DNA of 64,000 nt from Holophagales bacterium (GTDB lineage: Bacteria > Acidobacteriota > Thermoanaerobaculia > Multivoradales > Multivoraceae), in assembly GCA_009845425.1 (NCBI GenBank), contig VXZQ01000009.1:227714-291713 (forward strand), written 5' to 3'. Of this stretch, positions 16,003-24,803 are shown piece after piece. Under the pieces are notes generated by a model. That model saw only the letters and a list, made by a program, of their open reading frames with translations, was not told the origin of the DNA and ran no database searches. Position 1 is the first letter of the stretch. Each line of letters opens with the position of its first letter. Position numbers and translations under genes: made by a program.

Positions 16003-16743
16003 ATGGATGAGTGCGCCACAGTAGCTAGCTTCGTCCGATACCTTGGTCGTTGCCGGGGCAATCCAGGGTTAGTTGTGGATAGGTGGCCGGACAAAGCAAA
16101 CCGAACCGCACCTGAGATCGATGCAGTTGCTGGCGACTTCGCAATCGAGCACACGAGCATAGACAGCGTGGCCGACCAGCGGGAGCGTGATGCTTCGTTC
16201 CTACGCGTCATAGGTGGCCTCGAGCCGTTGATCGAGGAACACGTTGGTTGTGGGTTCATAGTCGCTTTGGAGTTTGACGCTATCGGGAAAGGAATGGACT
16301 GGAGCCGCGCACGCGCCTCTCTCAAGAAGTGGATAGAGGAAGAAGCGCCGCTTCTCCAAGACGGGATCCATACGGTCTCTTTGCCAACATCGGCTTCCAC
16401 TGAGGTCCCCATCGTTATGCACATCCGGAAAGGACCGGTACCTCGTAGTACCGGTTTCCTCCGGTTCGAGCCGAAAGACGACAGTTTGTCGACGCGTATC
16501 AGGGCGCTCGTGGATAGGAAGGCGAAGAAGCTAAGCAAGTACAAAGGGCCTTCCTATACGACTGTTTTGTTGATCGAGAACGACGATATCGCCCTCATGA
16601 ACGAGGGCAAGATGCTCGAAGGAATCCAAGAGGCCTATCCTGAAGGGTGCCCTCCAGGAGTGGATGAGATCTGGTTCGCCGACACGTCCGTCCCGGACAA
16701 CCCCCGGTTCTACGACTTCACGACGAGAATCGTGGAGGAGTGA
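16003..16743 (+). CDS. Orphan protein of unknown function, lower GC
   Basis: 246 residues, start ATG at 16003 without a strong ribosome site. 'PEIDAVAGDFAIEHTSIDSV' (about residues 33-52) has the spaced acidic residues seen in some nuclease-like hypothetical proteins, but the rest of a PD-(D/E)XK site is not convincing. The C-terminal part has 'YTTVLLIENDDIALMNEGKM' and 'DEIWFADT'. No signal peptide or membrane helix. Base composition is clearly less GC-rich than neighbours, and it sits next to a toxin-antitoxin pair, which suggests acquisition. I do not recognise the family. Confidence 0.6.
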   Translation: MDECATVASFVRYLGRCRGNPGLVVDRWPDKANRTAPEIDAVAGDFAIEHTSIDSVADQRERDASFLRVIGGLEPLIEEHVGCGFIVALEFDAIGKGMDWSRARASLKKWIEEEAPLLQDGIHTVSLPTSASTEVPIVMHIRKGPVPRSTGFLRFEPKDDSLSTRIRALVDRKAKKLSKYKGPSYTTVLLIENDDIALMNEGKMLEGIQEAYPEGCPPGVDEIWFADTSVPDNPRFYDFTTRIVEE

Positions 16744-16848
16744 GTCAGTGGCCGCTACCGGTCGTGGTCGTCCGGGCGGCGTGTGCGGGCGGGCGCGGAT
16801 TGCAAGGCCGGTTGCGGAGTAGACTCAGAACCTGAGAGCTTGAAGACG

Positions 16849-17100
16849 ATGTCCACGACGAACACAGAGTTACTCGCTCGAATTACGGCGCGTCCGGATG
16901 TGTTCGGCGGCAAGCCAATCATCCGTGACATGCGGATCTCCGTGGAGCTGATCCTCAGTCTTCTGGCCCAAGGCGTGACTCCCGAGGCCATCCTGGATGA
17001 CTATCCGGAGCTGGAAGCAGACGACATTCGGGCTTGCACGGCCTATGCCCACGCAGTCATCGCGCGAGACACACTGTCCGCGGTGTCGGTCGCGAAGTAG
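16849..17100 (+). CDS. DUF433 antitoxin
   Basis: 83 residues from the ATG at 16849, which gives the usual DUF433 length; the ORF track extends 22 residues upstream. The family core is plain: 'VFGGKPIIRDMRISVELILS', 'LLAQGVTPEAILDDYPELEA', then 'DIRACTAYA'. DUF433 proteins are small helix-turn-helix-like antitoxins commonly paired with a PIN-like DUF5615 toxin, and such a gene follows with a one-base overlap. Likely binds the toxin and its own promoter. Confidence 0.85.
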   Translation: MSTTNTELLARITARPDVFGGKPIIRDMRISVELILSLLAQGVTPEAILDDYPELEADDIRACTAYAHAVIARDTLSAVSVAK

Positions 17101-17453
17101 TGCGGTTCCTAGTAGACCGATGCGCCGGCCGGCGGCTGGCCGAGTGGCTACGTGAACACGGACACGATGCCGTTGAATCGCTCGAACTCGGCCCCGATCC
17201 GGGCGACAGAGCGCTACTCCATCGGGCGGCCGAGGACGACCGAATCCTGGTCACAATAGACACCGATTTCGGCGAACTCATCTTCGGACAAGCGGCAGCC
17301 CATGCGGGCCTGGTGCGGCTTCCCGATGTCCCCGCGGAGCGCCGAATCGCGTTGATGAATGAGCTGTTGGCGCGCCATCGGCGGGAGTTGGAGGCGCGAG
17401 CGGTGATCACGATACGAGGTGAGCGAGTCCGGGTCTCGCGGCAACCTTCCTGA
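17100..17453 (+). CDS. DUF5615 PIN-like toxin
   Basis: 117 residues from a GTG at 17100 that overlaps the antitoxin TAG by one base, a standard translationally coupled pair. 'RFLVDRCAGRRLAEWLREHG', 'AEDDRILVTIDTDFGELIF' and 'GLVRLPDVP' match the DUF5615/Mut7-C-like PIN core with spaced acidic residues for metal. Predicted RNase. The ORF track start at 17034 would overlap the antitoxin in another frame and is not needed. Confidence 0.8.
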   Translation: MRFLVDRCAGRRLAEWLREHGHDAVESLELGPDPGDRALLHRAAEDDRILVTIDTDFGELIFGQAAAHAGLVRLPDVPAERRIALMNELLARHRRELEARAVITIRGERVRVSRQPS

Positions 17454-17501
17454 CTCCTCGTAGGCCTTTAGTGCGCGAGACAATCTGAATCGGAGCCCAC
17501 C

Positions 17502-19301
17502 ATGCGATCACCCCGACTCCTTCTGCCGGCGATCCTGGGGATCGTCCCGGCGGTCGCGCCGCTCTCGCCTGCCGCAGGGGAGGAGCGCTCGGCGTTCTTC
17601 GGCGACCTGCATGTGCACACCGCCTACTCGTTCGATGCCTTCTCGTTCGCCACGCGGACGACGCCCGACGACGCGTACCGTTTCGCTGCCGGAGGGGCGA
17701 TCAGGCATCCGTCGGGAAACGAGATCCAGCTCGACCGGCCCCTCGACTTCTACGCCGTGACGGACCACGCGGCGTACCTGGGGGTCCTGCGCGCTCTCGC
17801 CGACCCCGGCCACCCGCTCGCCGACGATCCCGAGGTCAGGCGCTACGTCGACGCGACGACGGTCAAGGCGCGGGGAGGCTACCTGGCGGGCGCCTCGGAG
17901 TTCGTTGCCCGGCACGATGATCCGGAACTGCTCCGGACGGCGTGGCGGGAGATCGTCGACGCCGCGGAACGCCACTACCGGCCGGGCACCCTGACGACGT
18001 TCATCGGTTACGAGTACACGCCGTCGCGGGACGGCGGCAACCTGCACCGGAACGTGATCTTCAGGGGCGGAGCGCCCCAGGTACCGTTCAGCCGACTCGA
18101 TTCGGCGAATCCCGAGGACCTCTGGAGCTGGATGGATCGCCTCCGCGACGAGGGCATCGAGGTGCTGGCGATCCCGCACAACTCGAACGGCTCGGACGGC
18201 TGGATGTTCCAGACCGAGACGTTCGCTGGCGGCCCGCTCGACGCCGACTACGCGACGAAGCGGATGCGCAACGAGCCGGTCGTCGAGATCACGCAGGTCA
18301 AGGGCACCTCCGAGACCCATCCCTTTCTGTCGCCCAACGACGAGTGGGCCGACTTCGAGATCTTCCCTTTCCGCGTCGGCATGTGGGCCAAGAGCCGACC
18401 CAGAGGCAGCTACGTCCGCCAGGCACTGCTGGACGGCATCGCGTTCCAGAGCCAGGAGGGCTTCAACCCCTATCAACTGGGGTTCGTCGGCGCCAGCGAC
18501 ACCCACAACTCGGGTTTCGTGTTCGACGAGGAGAAGCACACCGGCAAGGTCGGCGTGCACGACTTCGACCCGGTCAGCAGGGGCTCGGTCCCGGCCGACG
18601 TCGTCGACGGCGTGCCGACGTATCGTGAGGTTTTCCGCCGCTATTACAGCAACTCGGGCCTGACCGGTGTCTGGGCCGAGGAGAACACCCGGGAGGCCGT
18701 CTACGCGGCGCTGCGTCGGAAGGAGACCTTCGCCACCTCGGGCACGCGCATCCGCGTGCGGATGTTCGCCGGCCATGGCCTGCCCGATGACCTCCACACC
18801 CGTGACGACATGGCGGCCGTGGGCTACGAGCGCGGCGTCGCCATGGGAGGCGACATCGACGCCGATCGAGGTGGCAGTCCGGCGTTCGCGGTCCGCGCGC
18901 TGCGCGACCCGTCCGGCGCCCCGCTCCAGCGCCTCCAGATCGTGAAGGGCTGGGTCGAGGGCGGCGACCGGCACGAGCAGGTCTTCGACGTCGCCTGCTC
19001 CGACGGGCTGCAGCCGGATCCCGGGACCCACCGATGTCCGGACAACGGCGCCTCCGTCGACCTGTCCAGCTGCGCGATCAGCCAGGACGCCGGGGACGCC
19101 GAGCTGGGAGCGACCTGGCGCGACCCCGACTTCGACCCCGGGCATCACGCGTTCTACTACGTTCGCGTCCTGGAGAACCCGACGTGCCGCTGGTCGACGT
19201 GGGATGCCGTGAAAGCCGGCGTCGCGCCGCGCGTCTCCCTGCCGGCGACGATCCAGGAACGCGCCTGGTCGTCGCCGATCTGGGTTTCTCCCGGCAGCTA
19301 G
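17502..19301 (+). CDS. Exported DUF3604 (PHP-like) metal-dependent protein
   Basis: 599 residues. Signal peptide 'LLLPAILGIVPAVAPLSPAA', then 'FFGDLHVHTAYSFDAFSF' (HxH metal site), 'DFYAVTDHAAYLG', 'EVLAIPHNSNGSDGWMF' and 'GFVGASDTHNSGFVF', the chain of metal-binding His/Asp motifs that defines DUF3604. The family resembles PHP phosphoesterases, but a reaction is not established. The stop lies inside the left arm of a perfect 14-base inverted repeat shared with the convergent sulfatase. The context with sulfatases suggests a role in degrading an external substrate. Confidence 0.82.
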   Translation: MRSPRLLLPAILGIVPAVAPLSPAAGEERSAFFGDLHVHTAYSFDAFSFATRTTPDDAYRFAAGGAIRHPSGNEIQLDRPLDFYAVTDHAAYLGVLRALADPGHPLADDPEVRRYVDATTVKARGGYLAGASEFVARHDDPELLRTAWREIVDAAERHYRPGTLTTFIGYEYTPSRDGGNLHRNVIFRGGAPQVPFSRLDSANPEDLWSWMDRLRDEGIEVLAIPHNSNGSDGWMFQTETFAGGPLDADYATKRMRNEPVVEITQVKGTSETHPFLSPNDEWADFEIFPFRVGMWAKSRPRGSYVRQALLDGIAFQSQEGFNPYQLGFVGASDTHNSGFVFDEEKHTGKVGVHDFDPVSRGSVPADVVDGVPTYREVFRRYYSNSGLTGVWAEENTREAVYAALRRKETFATSGTRIRVRMFAGHGLPDDLHTRDDMAAVGYERGVAMGGDIDADRGGSPAFAVRALRDPSGAPLQRLQIVKGWVEGGDRHEQVFDVACSDGLQPDPGTHRCPDNGASVDLSSCAISQDAGDAELGATWRDPDFDPGHHAFYYVRVLENPTCRWSTWDAVKAGVAPRVSLPATIQERAWSSPIWVSPGS

Positions 19302-19380
19302 CGCGGCAGGAGTCCAGAAGCCGGCGCTTCGCGCCGGGTGCCGGCGGGGACGCCGGCGCACCCAGGTCCTGCCGCGCTAG
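19299..19380. terminator. Likely bidirectional terminator built on repeat copy R2
   Basis: CTAGCGCGGCAGGA at 19299-19312 and its exact reverse complement at 19367-19380 enclose two inner GC hairpins (CCGGCGC-TTC-GCGCCGG and GCCGGC-GGGGAC-GCCGGC). The TAG stops of both convergent genes are embedded in the two arms. No T-run follows, so a purely intrinsic terminator is not proven. Confidence 0.6.
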
Positions 19381-20864
19381 TAGGGCGGGGCCGGATCGAG
19401 CCCGACGTCGTTCGCCGCGCCGGCCCGGTGGGAGCGGCCCGGCAGGAGCTCGGTGAGGCGGCGCGCCTCCTCGGGCAGATCGGAGACCTGCAGCACCTCC
19501 TTGCGCGAAGGGTTCCGCGGCAGCATGGCCCGGAGCCGCTGCTTCGTCTCGGCGTGCTCTGGGAGGCTCGCCACGTTGCGCCACTCGTTCGGGTCGTCGT
19601 CGTGGTCGTAGAGCTCTTCGCCGTCGGGATAGGTGGTGTAGCGCCAACGCTCGGTGCGGATCGAGCTTCGGTCCGGCGCGTCGGAGGTGATCGCGGGGTG
19701 ATCCCACTCGGCCTCGGGGTCTTCGAGCAGCGGCCGCAGGCTCTCGCCGTCGAGGTCCTCGCGCCCGGGGAGCCCGGCGAGGTCCGCCAGGGTGGGGTAG
19801 ATGTCGAGCAGCTCGGCGGTCCGGTCGCAGAATTCTCCCTTCGCCTCGATCCCGGGGCCGGCGAAGATGATCGGCACGCGGCAGGAGCGCTCCCAGAGCG
19901 TGTACTTGCGCCACTGGTTCTTCTCGCCGAGTTGCCAGCCGTGGTCGGTCCACAGGACGATGACCGTGTTCTCGGCGTGGGGCCCTTCGTCGAGTGCTTT
20001 CAGCACTCGCCCCACGTTCGCATCGGTGAAGTTGATGCACGCCAGATAGGCCGCGACGGCACGCCGCCACTGCCCCGTCGCCGTCACCAGCTCGTGGTCT
20101 TCCAGACCGCGCTCCGTGGGCGCGGACTCCGGCACGTCGTCGAGGTCGTTCGCGAGGTAAGGCGGCAGCTCGACCTCGGCCTCGGGGAACTTGTCGAAGT
20201 ACTTCCTCGGGGCGTAGAACGGCAGGTGCGGGCGATAGAAGCCGCAGGCGAGGAAGAATGGCCCCGAGTGGTCTCTCGACAGGTACTCAGCCGCCCAGTT
20301 GGCGAGCTGGGTGTCGGTCGTGTCTTCGTCGTCGATGTCGAGGGAGCCCCAGTCGAAGCCGCCGCGGTCGAGCTGGTTCAAGGGGTAGTCGGGGGGCCAC
20401 AGGAAGCCGCGAAAGCTGTGGTAGTAGTGCCACGACGCGGCCTCGTTCTGGCTCTGGTGAAACGTCTTGCCGCCGCCGAGCGCTTCATAGCCGTGCTGCA
20501 TGAAGTGCTGCGGAAGGGTGACGGCCAGCGGCATGGCGTCGCGCCAGACGTCCCCGTTGCCGTAGCAGCCCGAGGTGGTCGGGCGCCGGCCGGTCATCAG
20601 GCTCGCCCGGGAGGGGTTGCAGGCGGGCGTCTGGCAGTAGGCCCGCCGGAACGTGACGCCGCGCCCGGCGAGCGCGTCGATGTTCGGCGTGAGCGTCTGC
20701 GGGTGACCGTCGAGGACGCCGATCCAGTCGTTCAGATCGTCGATCGAGATCATCAGGACGTTCGGGCCGGCGGCGCGCGGCTCTCGACTGCCCGCGCAGG
20801 CCGCGGCCAGGGCGCCGAGCCCCAGGCCCCCGAGCAGTTCGCGTCGCGAAAGCGTTTCGCTCAC
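19377..20864 (-). CDS. Sulfatase 1 (iduronate-2-sulfatase-like), exported
   Basis: About 495 residues from a GTG at 20864; the 754-residue ORF in the track only extends antisense to the PhyH gene. The N-terminus 'SRRELLGGLGLGALAAACAG' is a Tat-like signal with a possible lipobox. 'NVLMISIDDLNDWIGVLDGH' carries the first metal Asp pair, 'CQTPACNPSRASLMTGRRP' the C-x-P-S-R formylglycine motif, and 'VIVLWTDHGWQLGEKNQWRK' the later metal and active-site residues. It needs Cys-to-formylglycine conversion, and the maturase gene is at 24804. Divergent from the PhyH gene, 18 bases apart. Confidence 0.87.
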   Translation of the reverse strand: MSETLSRRELLGGLGLGALAAACAGSREPRAAGPNVLMISIDDLNDWIGVLDGHPQTLTPNIDALAGRGVTFRRAYCQTPACNPSRASLMTGRRPTTSGCYGNGDVWRDAMPLAVTLPQHFMQHGYEALGGGKTFHQSQNEAASWHYYHSFRGFLWPPDYPLNQLDRGGFDWGSLDIDDEDTTDTQLANWAAEYLSRDHSGPFFLACGFYRPHLPFYAPRKYFDKFPEAEVELPPYLANDLDDVPESAPTERGLEDHELVTATGQWRRAVAAYLACINFTDANVGRVLKALDEGPHAENTVIVLWTDHGWQLGEKNQWRKYTLWERSCRVPIIFAGPGIEAKGEFCDRTAELLDIYPTLADLAGLPGREDLDGESLRPLLEDPEAEWDHPAITSDAPDRSSIRTERWRYTTYPDGEELYDHDDDPNEWRNVASLPEHAETKQRLRAMLPRNPSRKEVLQVSDLPEEARRLTELLPGRSHRAGAANDVGLDPAPPY

Positions 20865-20882
20865 AGGGCTATAGTGCCCCAG

Positions 20883-21812
20883 ATGGCAGGTAAAGACGAC
20901 AAGGCGCGCGAGCGGGTGCTGGCAAGCATCGCGGAGCTCGGTCTCAACGAGAACCTGCTCGAGCTCGAGACCAAGGGGTACACGGTTCTCCCTGGCGTGC
21001 TGTCCGAAGACCGGATCGAGCGCGCCAAGGCGGCCATCCTGCGGCGCGTTGAAAGGACAACGGGCAAGAGAATCGATCCCGACACGGCCACCTCCGACGA
21101 CTTCAGCGGCATGGCGTATCAGCACTACCTGATCTTCGAGGATCCGGTCTTCCCCGAGATCCTGCTCGAGCCGAAACCGCTCGCGATGATCACGTATCTG
21201 CTTGGCGAGAGTTGTGTGTTGTCTTCCATGGGCAGTCACTTTCGTGGGCCCGGCGGCATGCCCTTGTCGGTGCACGCCGATGGGGTTCGAGTCGGCATGA
21301 CCGAGACCTCCCTGGTCGCCAACTGCAACTACGCTCTGACGCCTTACAGCCGGGAAGCGGGTGCGCTGGTGCTCTTTCCGGGCAGCCATCGGAAGCAGCG
21401 CCAACCCACGGCCCACGAGAACTGGATGGCAGGCCATGAAACCGTTCCGCAGATCATGGCGAAGAAGCTCGATCCGGAAGAACTGGACGCCCTCGAGTGG
21501 ACGGTGCCGCGAGGCGCCGTGACCATGGACCTCACTCCAGGAGATGCCGCGATCTGGCATGGCAACTCGTGGCACGGCGGTTGGCGACGGGAGTTGCCGG
21601 GCGCGCGGATCAATCTCGCAGCCTATTTCTGCCGGCCGCATCTCTCGACACAGGAGCGACGCGGCGACACCCGGTATCCCGATGTGTTCGAGCGCTATGC
21701 CGACGAGCCCCGGTTCGCCCGTCTGATGGGAGAGAAGATCTTCAACGGCTGGCGTGAAGAAGGGCCGGATTTCACGGGCGCGAAGACTTCGCCCAGCGGC
21801 CTGTTCGACTGA
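20883..21812 (+). CDS. Phytanoyl-CoA dioxygenase (PhyH) family protein
   Basis: About 309 residues from the ATG at 20883; the ORF track start at 19338 runs antisense to sulfatase 1. An N-terminal region 'LLELETKGYTVLPGVLSEDR' is typical of PhyH. 'PLSVHADGVRVGM' supplies the HxD iron ligands, and the distal His and Arg lie in 'GDAAIWHGNSWHGGWRRE' and 'GARINLAAYF'. Family members are Fe(II)/2-oxoglutarate oxygenases that hydroxylate small molecules. It lies between two sulfatase genes and ends 4 bases from convergent sulfatase 2, so it may act on the same substrate pool. Substrate unknown. Confidence 0.84.
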   Translation: MAGKDDKARERVLASIAELGLNENLLELETKGYTVLPGVLSEDRIERAKAAILRRVERTTGKRIDPDTATSDDFSGMAYQHYLIFEDPVFPEILLEPKPLAMITYLLGESCVLSSMGSHFRGPGGMPLSVHADGVRVGMTETSLVANCNYALTPYSREAGALVLFPGSHRKQRQPTAHENWMAGHETVPQIMAKKLDPEELDALEWTVPRGAVTMDLTPGDAAIWHGNSWHGGWRRELPGARINLAAYFCRPHLSTQERRGDTRYPDVFERYADEPRFARLMGEKIFNGWREEGPDFTGAKTSPSGLFD

Positions 21813-21816
21813 GCTC

Positions 21817-23301
21817 CTAGTTGCCCTCGGCCGCCCAGCGCTTCATCAGGGCGATGTTGCGGCTCAGGATGGCCGCGGATTCGGGGTTCGCGCTCACGCG
21901 CCTGGAGTACGCGGCCATTTCGCTGTCGTACATGGCTTCTGATTCCGCGCCATGGTCGTTCGTGCGCTCGATCCAATCGTCCATGCGCTTCCTGAGTTTC
22001 TTCAGTTGCGCCTCGTGCTTCGGATCGCCGGCCAGGTTCCGGACTTCGAACGGGTCGTCCGACAGGTCATAGAGCTCCTCCGCGGGACGAGTGGGAGCGA
22101 ACAGAAGCTGCTGCGTCTCGTTCAACGTTCCGGCAGCATGAGCCTCCCGCAGCGCGATGACAATGCTCTTTCCGTCCTTGTAGAGGTTGGGTTGCAGATG
22201 GGGGCGGTTGGGCAGGAAGTTGCGGATGTACTTGAAGCGCGTCGTCCGTAGCGCTCGGATGTAGTCGACCGTCTCGTCACAGCGGTCGCGCGCGGCAAAG
22301 ATCGCTGTCCGCTCCTCGTAGTCCTCGCCGAGGATGTCGCGAGAGTGCATGTGCTCGGGAATCTCGATTCCGGCGAGTGCGAGCGAAAGGGCCGCGATGT
22401 CGATGTGCTCCACGAGGTCGTCGCGAACCTGCCCGGGCTCGATCGTCGGTCCGGCGATGACCAGGGGCACGTGCAGCCCTTCGTCGTAGAGAAACTGCTT
22501 CCCCCTGGCATGGCTGATTCCGTGGTCGGTCATGAAGAGAACGACCGTGTCCTCGAGGTCGCCCTCGTCTTCGAGCCGTTCGATGACGTCGCCGACGAAC
22601 TTGTCGGTTAGCCGCACCGAGTCGAGGTAGGCCGCCCAATCCGCCAGCAGGACCGGATCGTTCGGGTAGTAGGGAGGGAGCTTCACGCTGGATGGTTCTG
22701 TCCTGCTTCCCAACAGCTTCTCGACGCGGTCGCCGATCTGCCGGAACGACTCGAGCGATCGGCCGCGGTGCTTTCCGCCGGGGAGGTGGACCTGCGCGAA
22801 GAAGGGCTGGCCGGGTCGACGCTGACTCCAGTCGGGGCCGTCGTACATGGCCGGGTCCCATTCGAAGTTGTAGTGCGTCTTCCCGATGGTGGCTCGGTCC
22901 GTGTTGGGCCACCCGGTGATCGCGGTGTAGTAGCCGGCTTCCTGGAACAGCTCGGGGATCGGCCGGATGCCGGGAGGCAGATGGATCTTCAGCTCTCCCT
23001 GGCTGCTGTTGTGGTGATGAGCGCCGATGGAGGTCTGGTACATCCCGGTGATGAAGGCCGAGCGGTTGGGTGAGCAGACCGGCGCCGTGACGTACGCGTT
23101 GGTGAATCGCACTCCACGGCTCGCCAGGCGATCGAGATGCGGCGTCTCGATCACGGTTTCTCCGTAGGAGGAGAGATTGGCCGACATGTCGTCGACGATG
23201 ATCCAGAGGATGTTCGGCGGCTCGGCCGCCTGCAGGGGAAGCGAGGTCAGCGCTACCAGCGCGACAGCGAGAACGGCGATCCGGAAGCGGTGCGTCGTCA
23301 T
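21817..23301 (-). CDS. Sulfatase 2 (N-sulfoglucosamine sulfohydrolase-like), exported
   Basis: About 494 residues from the ATG at 23301, which opens a Sec signal ('IAVLAVALVALTSLPLQAAE'); the ORF track extends 21 residues further. 'ILWIIVDDMSANLSSYGETV' is the metal-binding start, 'VTAPVCSPNRSAFITGMYQT' contains C-S-P-N-R with the formylglycine Cys, and 'DTVVLFMTDHGISHARGKQF' the late metal site. 'QTSIGAHHHNS' and the overall order resemble heparan N-sulfatase-type enzymes. The start overlaps the putative start of divergent sulfatase 3 by two bases, so promoters lie inside coding DNA or one start is wrong. Confidence 0.85.
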   Translation of the reverse strand: MTTHRFRIAVLAVALVALTSLPLQAAEPPNILWIIVDDMSANLSSYGETVIETPHLDRLASRGVRFTNAYVTAPVCSPNRSAFITGMYQTSIGAHHHNSSQGELKIHLPPGIRPIPELFQEAGYYTAITGWPNTDRATIGKTHYNFEWDPAMYDGPDWSQRRPGQPFFAQVHLPGGKHRGRSLESFRQIGDRVEKLLGSRTEPSSVKLPPYYPNDPVLLADWAAYLDSVRLTDKFVGDVIERLEDEGDLEDTVVLFMTDHGISHARGKQFLYDEGLHVPLVIAGPTIEPGQVRDDLVEHIDIAALSLALAGIEIPEHMHSRDILGEDYEERTAIFAARDRCDETVDYIRALRTTRFKYIRNFLPNRPHLQPNLYKDGKSIVIALREAHAAGTLNETQQLLFAPTRPAEELYDLSDDPFEVRNLAGDPKHEAQLKKLRKRMDDWIERTNDHGAESEAMYDSEMAAYSRRVSANPESAAILSRNIALMKRWAAEGN

Positions 23302-24778
23302 GGCCCGTTTCTCCATCTGCGTTAGGATTCCGACCATCATCATCACACGACGACAGGCAGTCAAGAGCGTCGCCGCAGCGTCGGTGGGGTCGGCCCTGGG
23401 CGCCGCCTTCAGCTTCGCGAAGACGAACCGCGCGAATCTGCTGTTCCTGTGCTCTGATCAACATCAGACCGCCGCGGCCGGCTGCTACGGCAGCAACGAG
23501 GCCCGGACGCCCCACATCGACGAGATCGCCGCCGACGGCGTCCGCTTCGACCGCGCCTACTGCAACGCGCCCGTCTGCGTCCCCTCCCGCGGCTCGATCA
23601 TCACCGGCCTCCACCCTTGCAGGCACGGGGCGAGGATCCTGCGAGACCCGCTGCCCAACGAAGCCCGCACGGTCGCTCACTACTTCAAGGATCACGGCTA
23701 CGTCACCGGCGCGATCGGCAAGATGCACTTCGTCGACGAGACCCGGCGGCACGGCTTCGACCACAGGCTCTATCGAGCCGATCACGACAAACGGCTCACC
23801 CGGGCCGAGCAGCAGGCGTTTCGGGACGATCAGTACGCGGCCTACCCCGCGGACGGCGGGTACGCGACCGGCCTCAGCGGCTCCGCCTCGACCCTGCCGG
23901 AGAGGTACTTCCAGGACACCTTCTACGCCGAGGAGTCGGTCGCCTTCCTGCGCGAGAACAAGGACCGCCCCTTCTGCCTCTGGTCGTCGTTCTACATGCC
24001 GCATACGCCGCTGGTGCCGGCGAAGCAGTACTGGGACATGTACGACGGAGTGACTCTCAGTCTGCCCGAGCGTTCCGATCGGGAGCTGCAGGACGGTTTC
24101 GAGGGGCACCTGATTCGCGCCAGGCAGCGCGGCTGGTACGACCAGAAGGACGACGATCTGCGCGACGCGATCCGCGGCTACTACGGCAACATCTCCCAGA
24201 TGGACGCGAACGTCGGGCGGGTGTTCGACACGTTGCGCGAGCTGGGGCTCGACAGGAACACGGTGGTCGTCTACACCTCGGACCACGGTGAGATGGCCGG
24301 CGCGCACCGCACGTGGACCAAGCACAACATGTACGAGCAGAGCGTCAGCGTGCCGCTGATCGTGCGCATGCCGGACCGGATGGAAGCCGGGACCGCCCGC
24401 ACGCAGCTCATCGAGCACACCGATCTGCTCCCGACCCTGACCGAGCTGTGCGGGCTGGGCAGTCCCTCCTCCGGGATCGACGGCCGGAGCTTCGCGCCCC
24501 TGGTCCAGGGCGGGGCGTACACGCCGCGCGAGCACGCCTACTCGGAGTACTACTTCTGCCATCGCAGCTTCACGGTGGACGACCGCTACGTCGGCAAGCC
24601 GCCCATCCTGATGGTGCGCACCGGCAAGTGGAAGCTCAACTACCTGAGCTGGGCGCGGTCGGAGCTGTACGACCTCGAGGCCGATCCGGGAGAGTTCCAC
24701 AACGTGATCGACGACACCGGCAACTCCGGCATCGTCAGGGAGCTGACCGCCGTCGCCGAGCGCCTCTACGCTGGTTGA
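23300..24778 (+). CDS. Sulfatase 3, Tat-type signal
   Basis: About 492 residues if the ATG at 23300 is used. That ATG overlaps the divergent gene by 2 bases, and a TTAGGA at 23322-23327 hints that translation could begin later at a non-ATG codon just before 'TRRQAVKSVAAASVGSALGA', a twin-arginine-like signal. 'NLLFLCSDQHQTAAAGCYGS', 'NAPVCVPSRGSIITGLHPCR' (C-V-P-S-R) and 'TVVVYTSDHGEMAGAHRTWT' mark a type I sulfatase. 'PFCLWSSFYMPHTPLVPAKQ' fits the choline/aryl-sulfatase-like group. The maturase gene follows after 25 bases, a likely operon. Confidence 0.85.
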   Translation: MARFSICVRIPTIIITRRQAVKSVAAASVGSALGAAFSFAKTNRANLLFLCSDQHQTAAAGCYGSNEARTPHIDEIAADGVRFDRAYCNAPVCVPSRGSIITGLHPCRHGARILRDPLPNEARTVAHYFKDHGYVTGAIGKMHFVDETRRHGFDHRLYRADHDKRLTRAEQQAFRDDQYAAYPADGGYATGLSGSASTLPERYFQDTFYAEESVAFLRENKDRPFCLWSSFYMPHTPLVPAKQYWDMYDGVTLSLPERSDRELQDGFEGHLIRARQRGWYDQKDDDLRDAIRGYYGNISQMDANVGRVFDTLRELGLDRNTVVVYTSDHGEMAGAHRTWTKHNMYEQSVSVPLIVRMPDRMEAGTARTQLIEHTDLLPTLTELCGLGSPSSGIDGRSFAPLVQGGAYTPREHAYSEYYFCHRSFTVDDRYVGKPPILMVRTGKWKLNYLSWARSELYDLEADPGEFHNVIDDTGNSGIVRELTAVAERLYAG

Positions 24779-24803
24779 GGGAGCTCCGAATCGTGCGGGC
24801 GCC

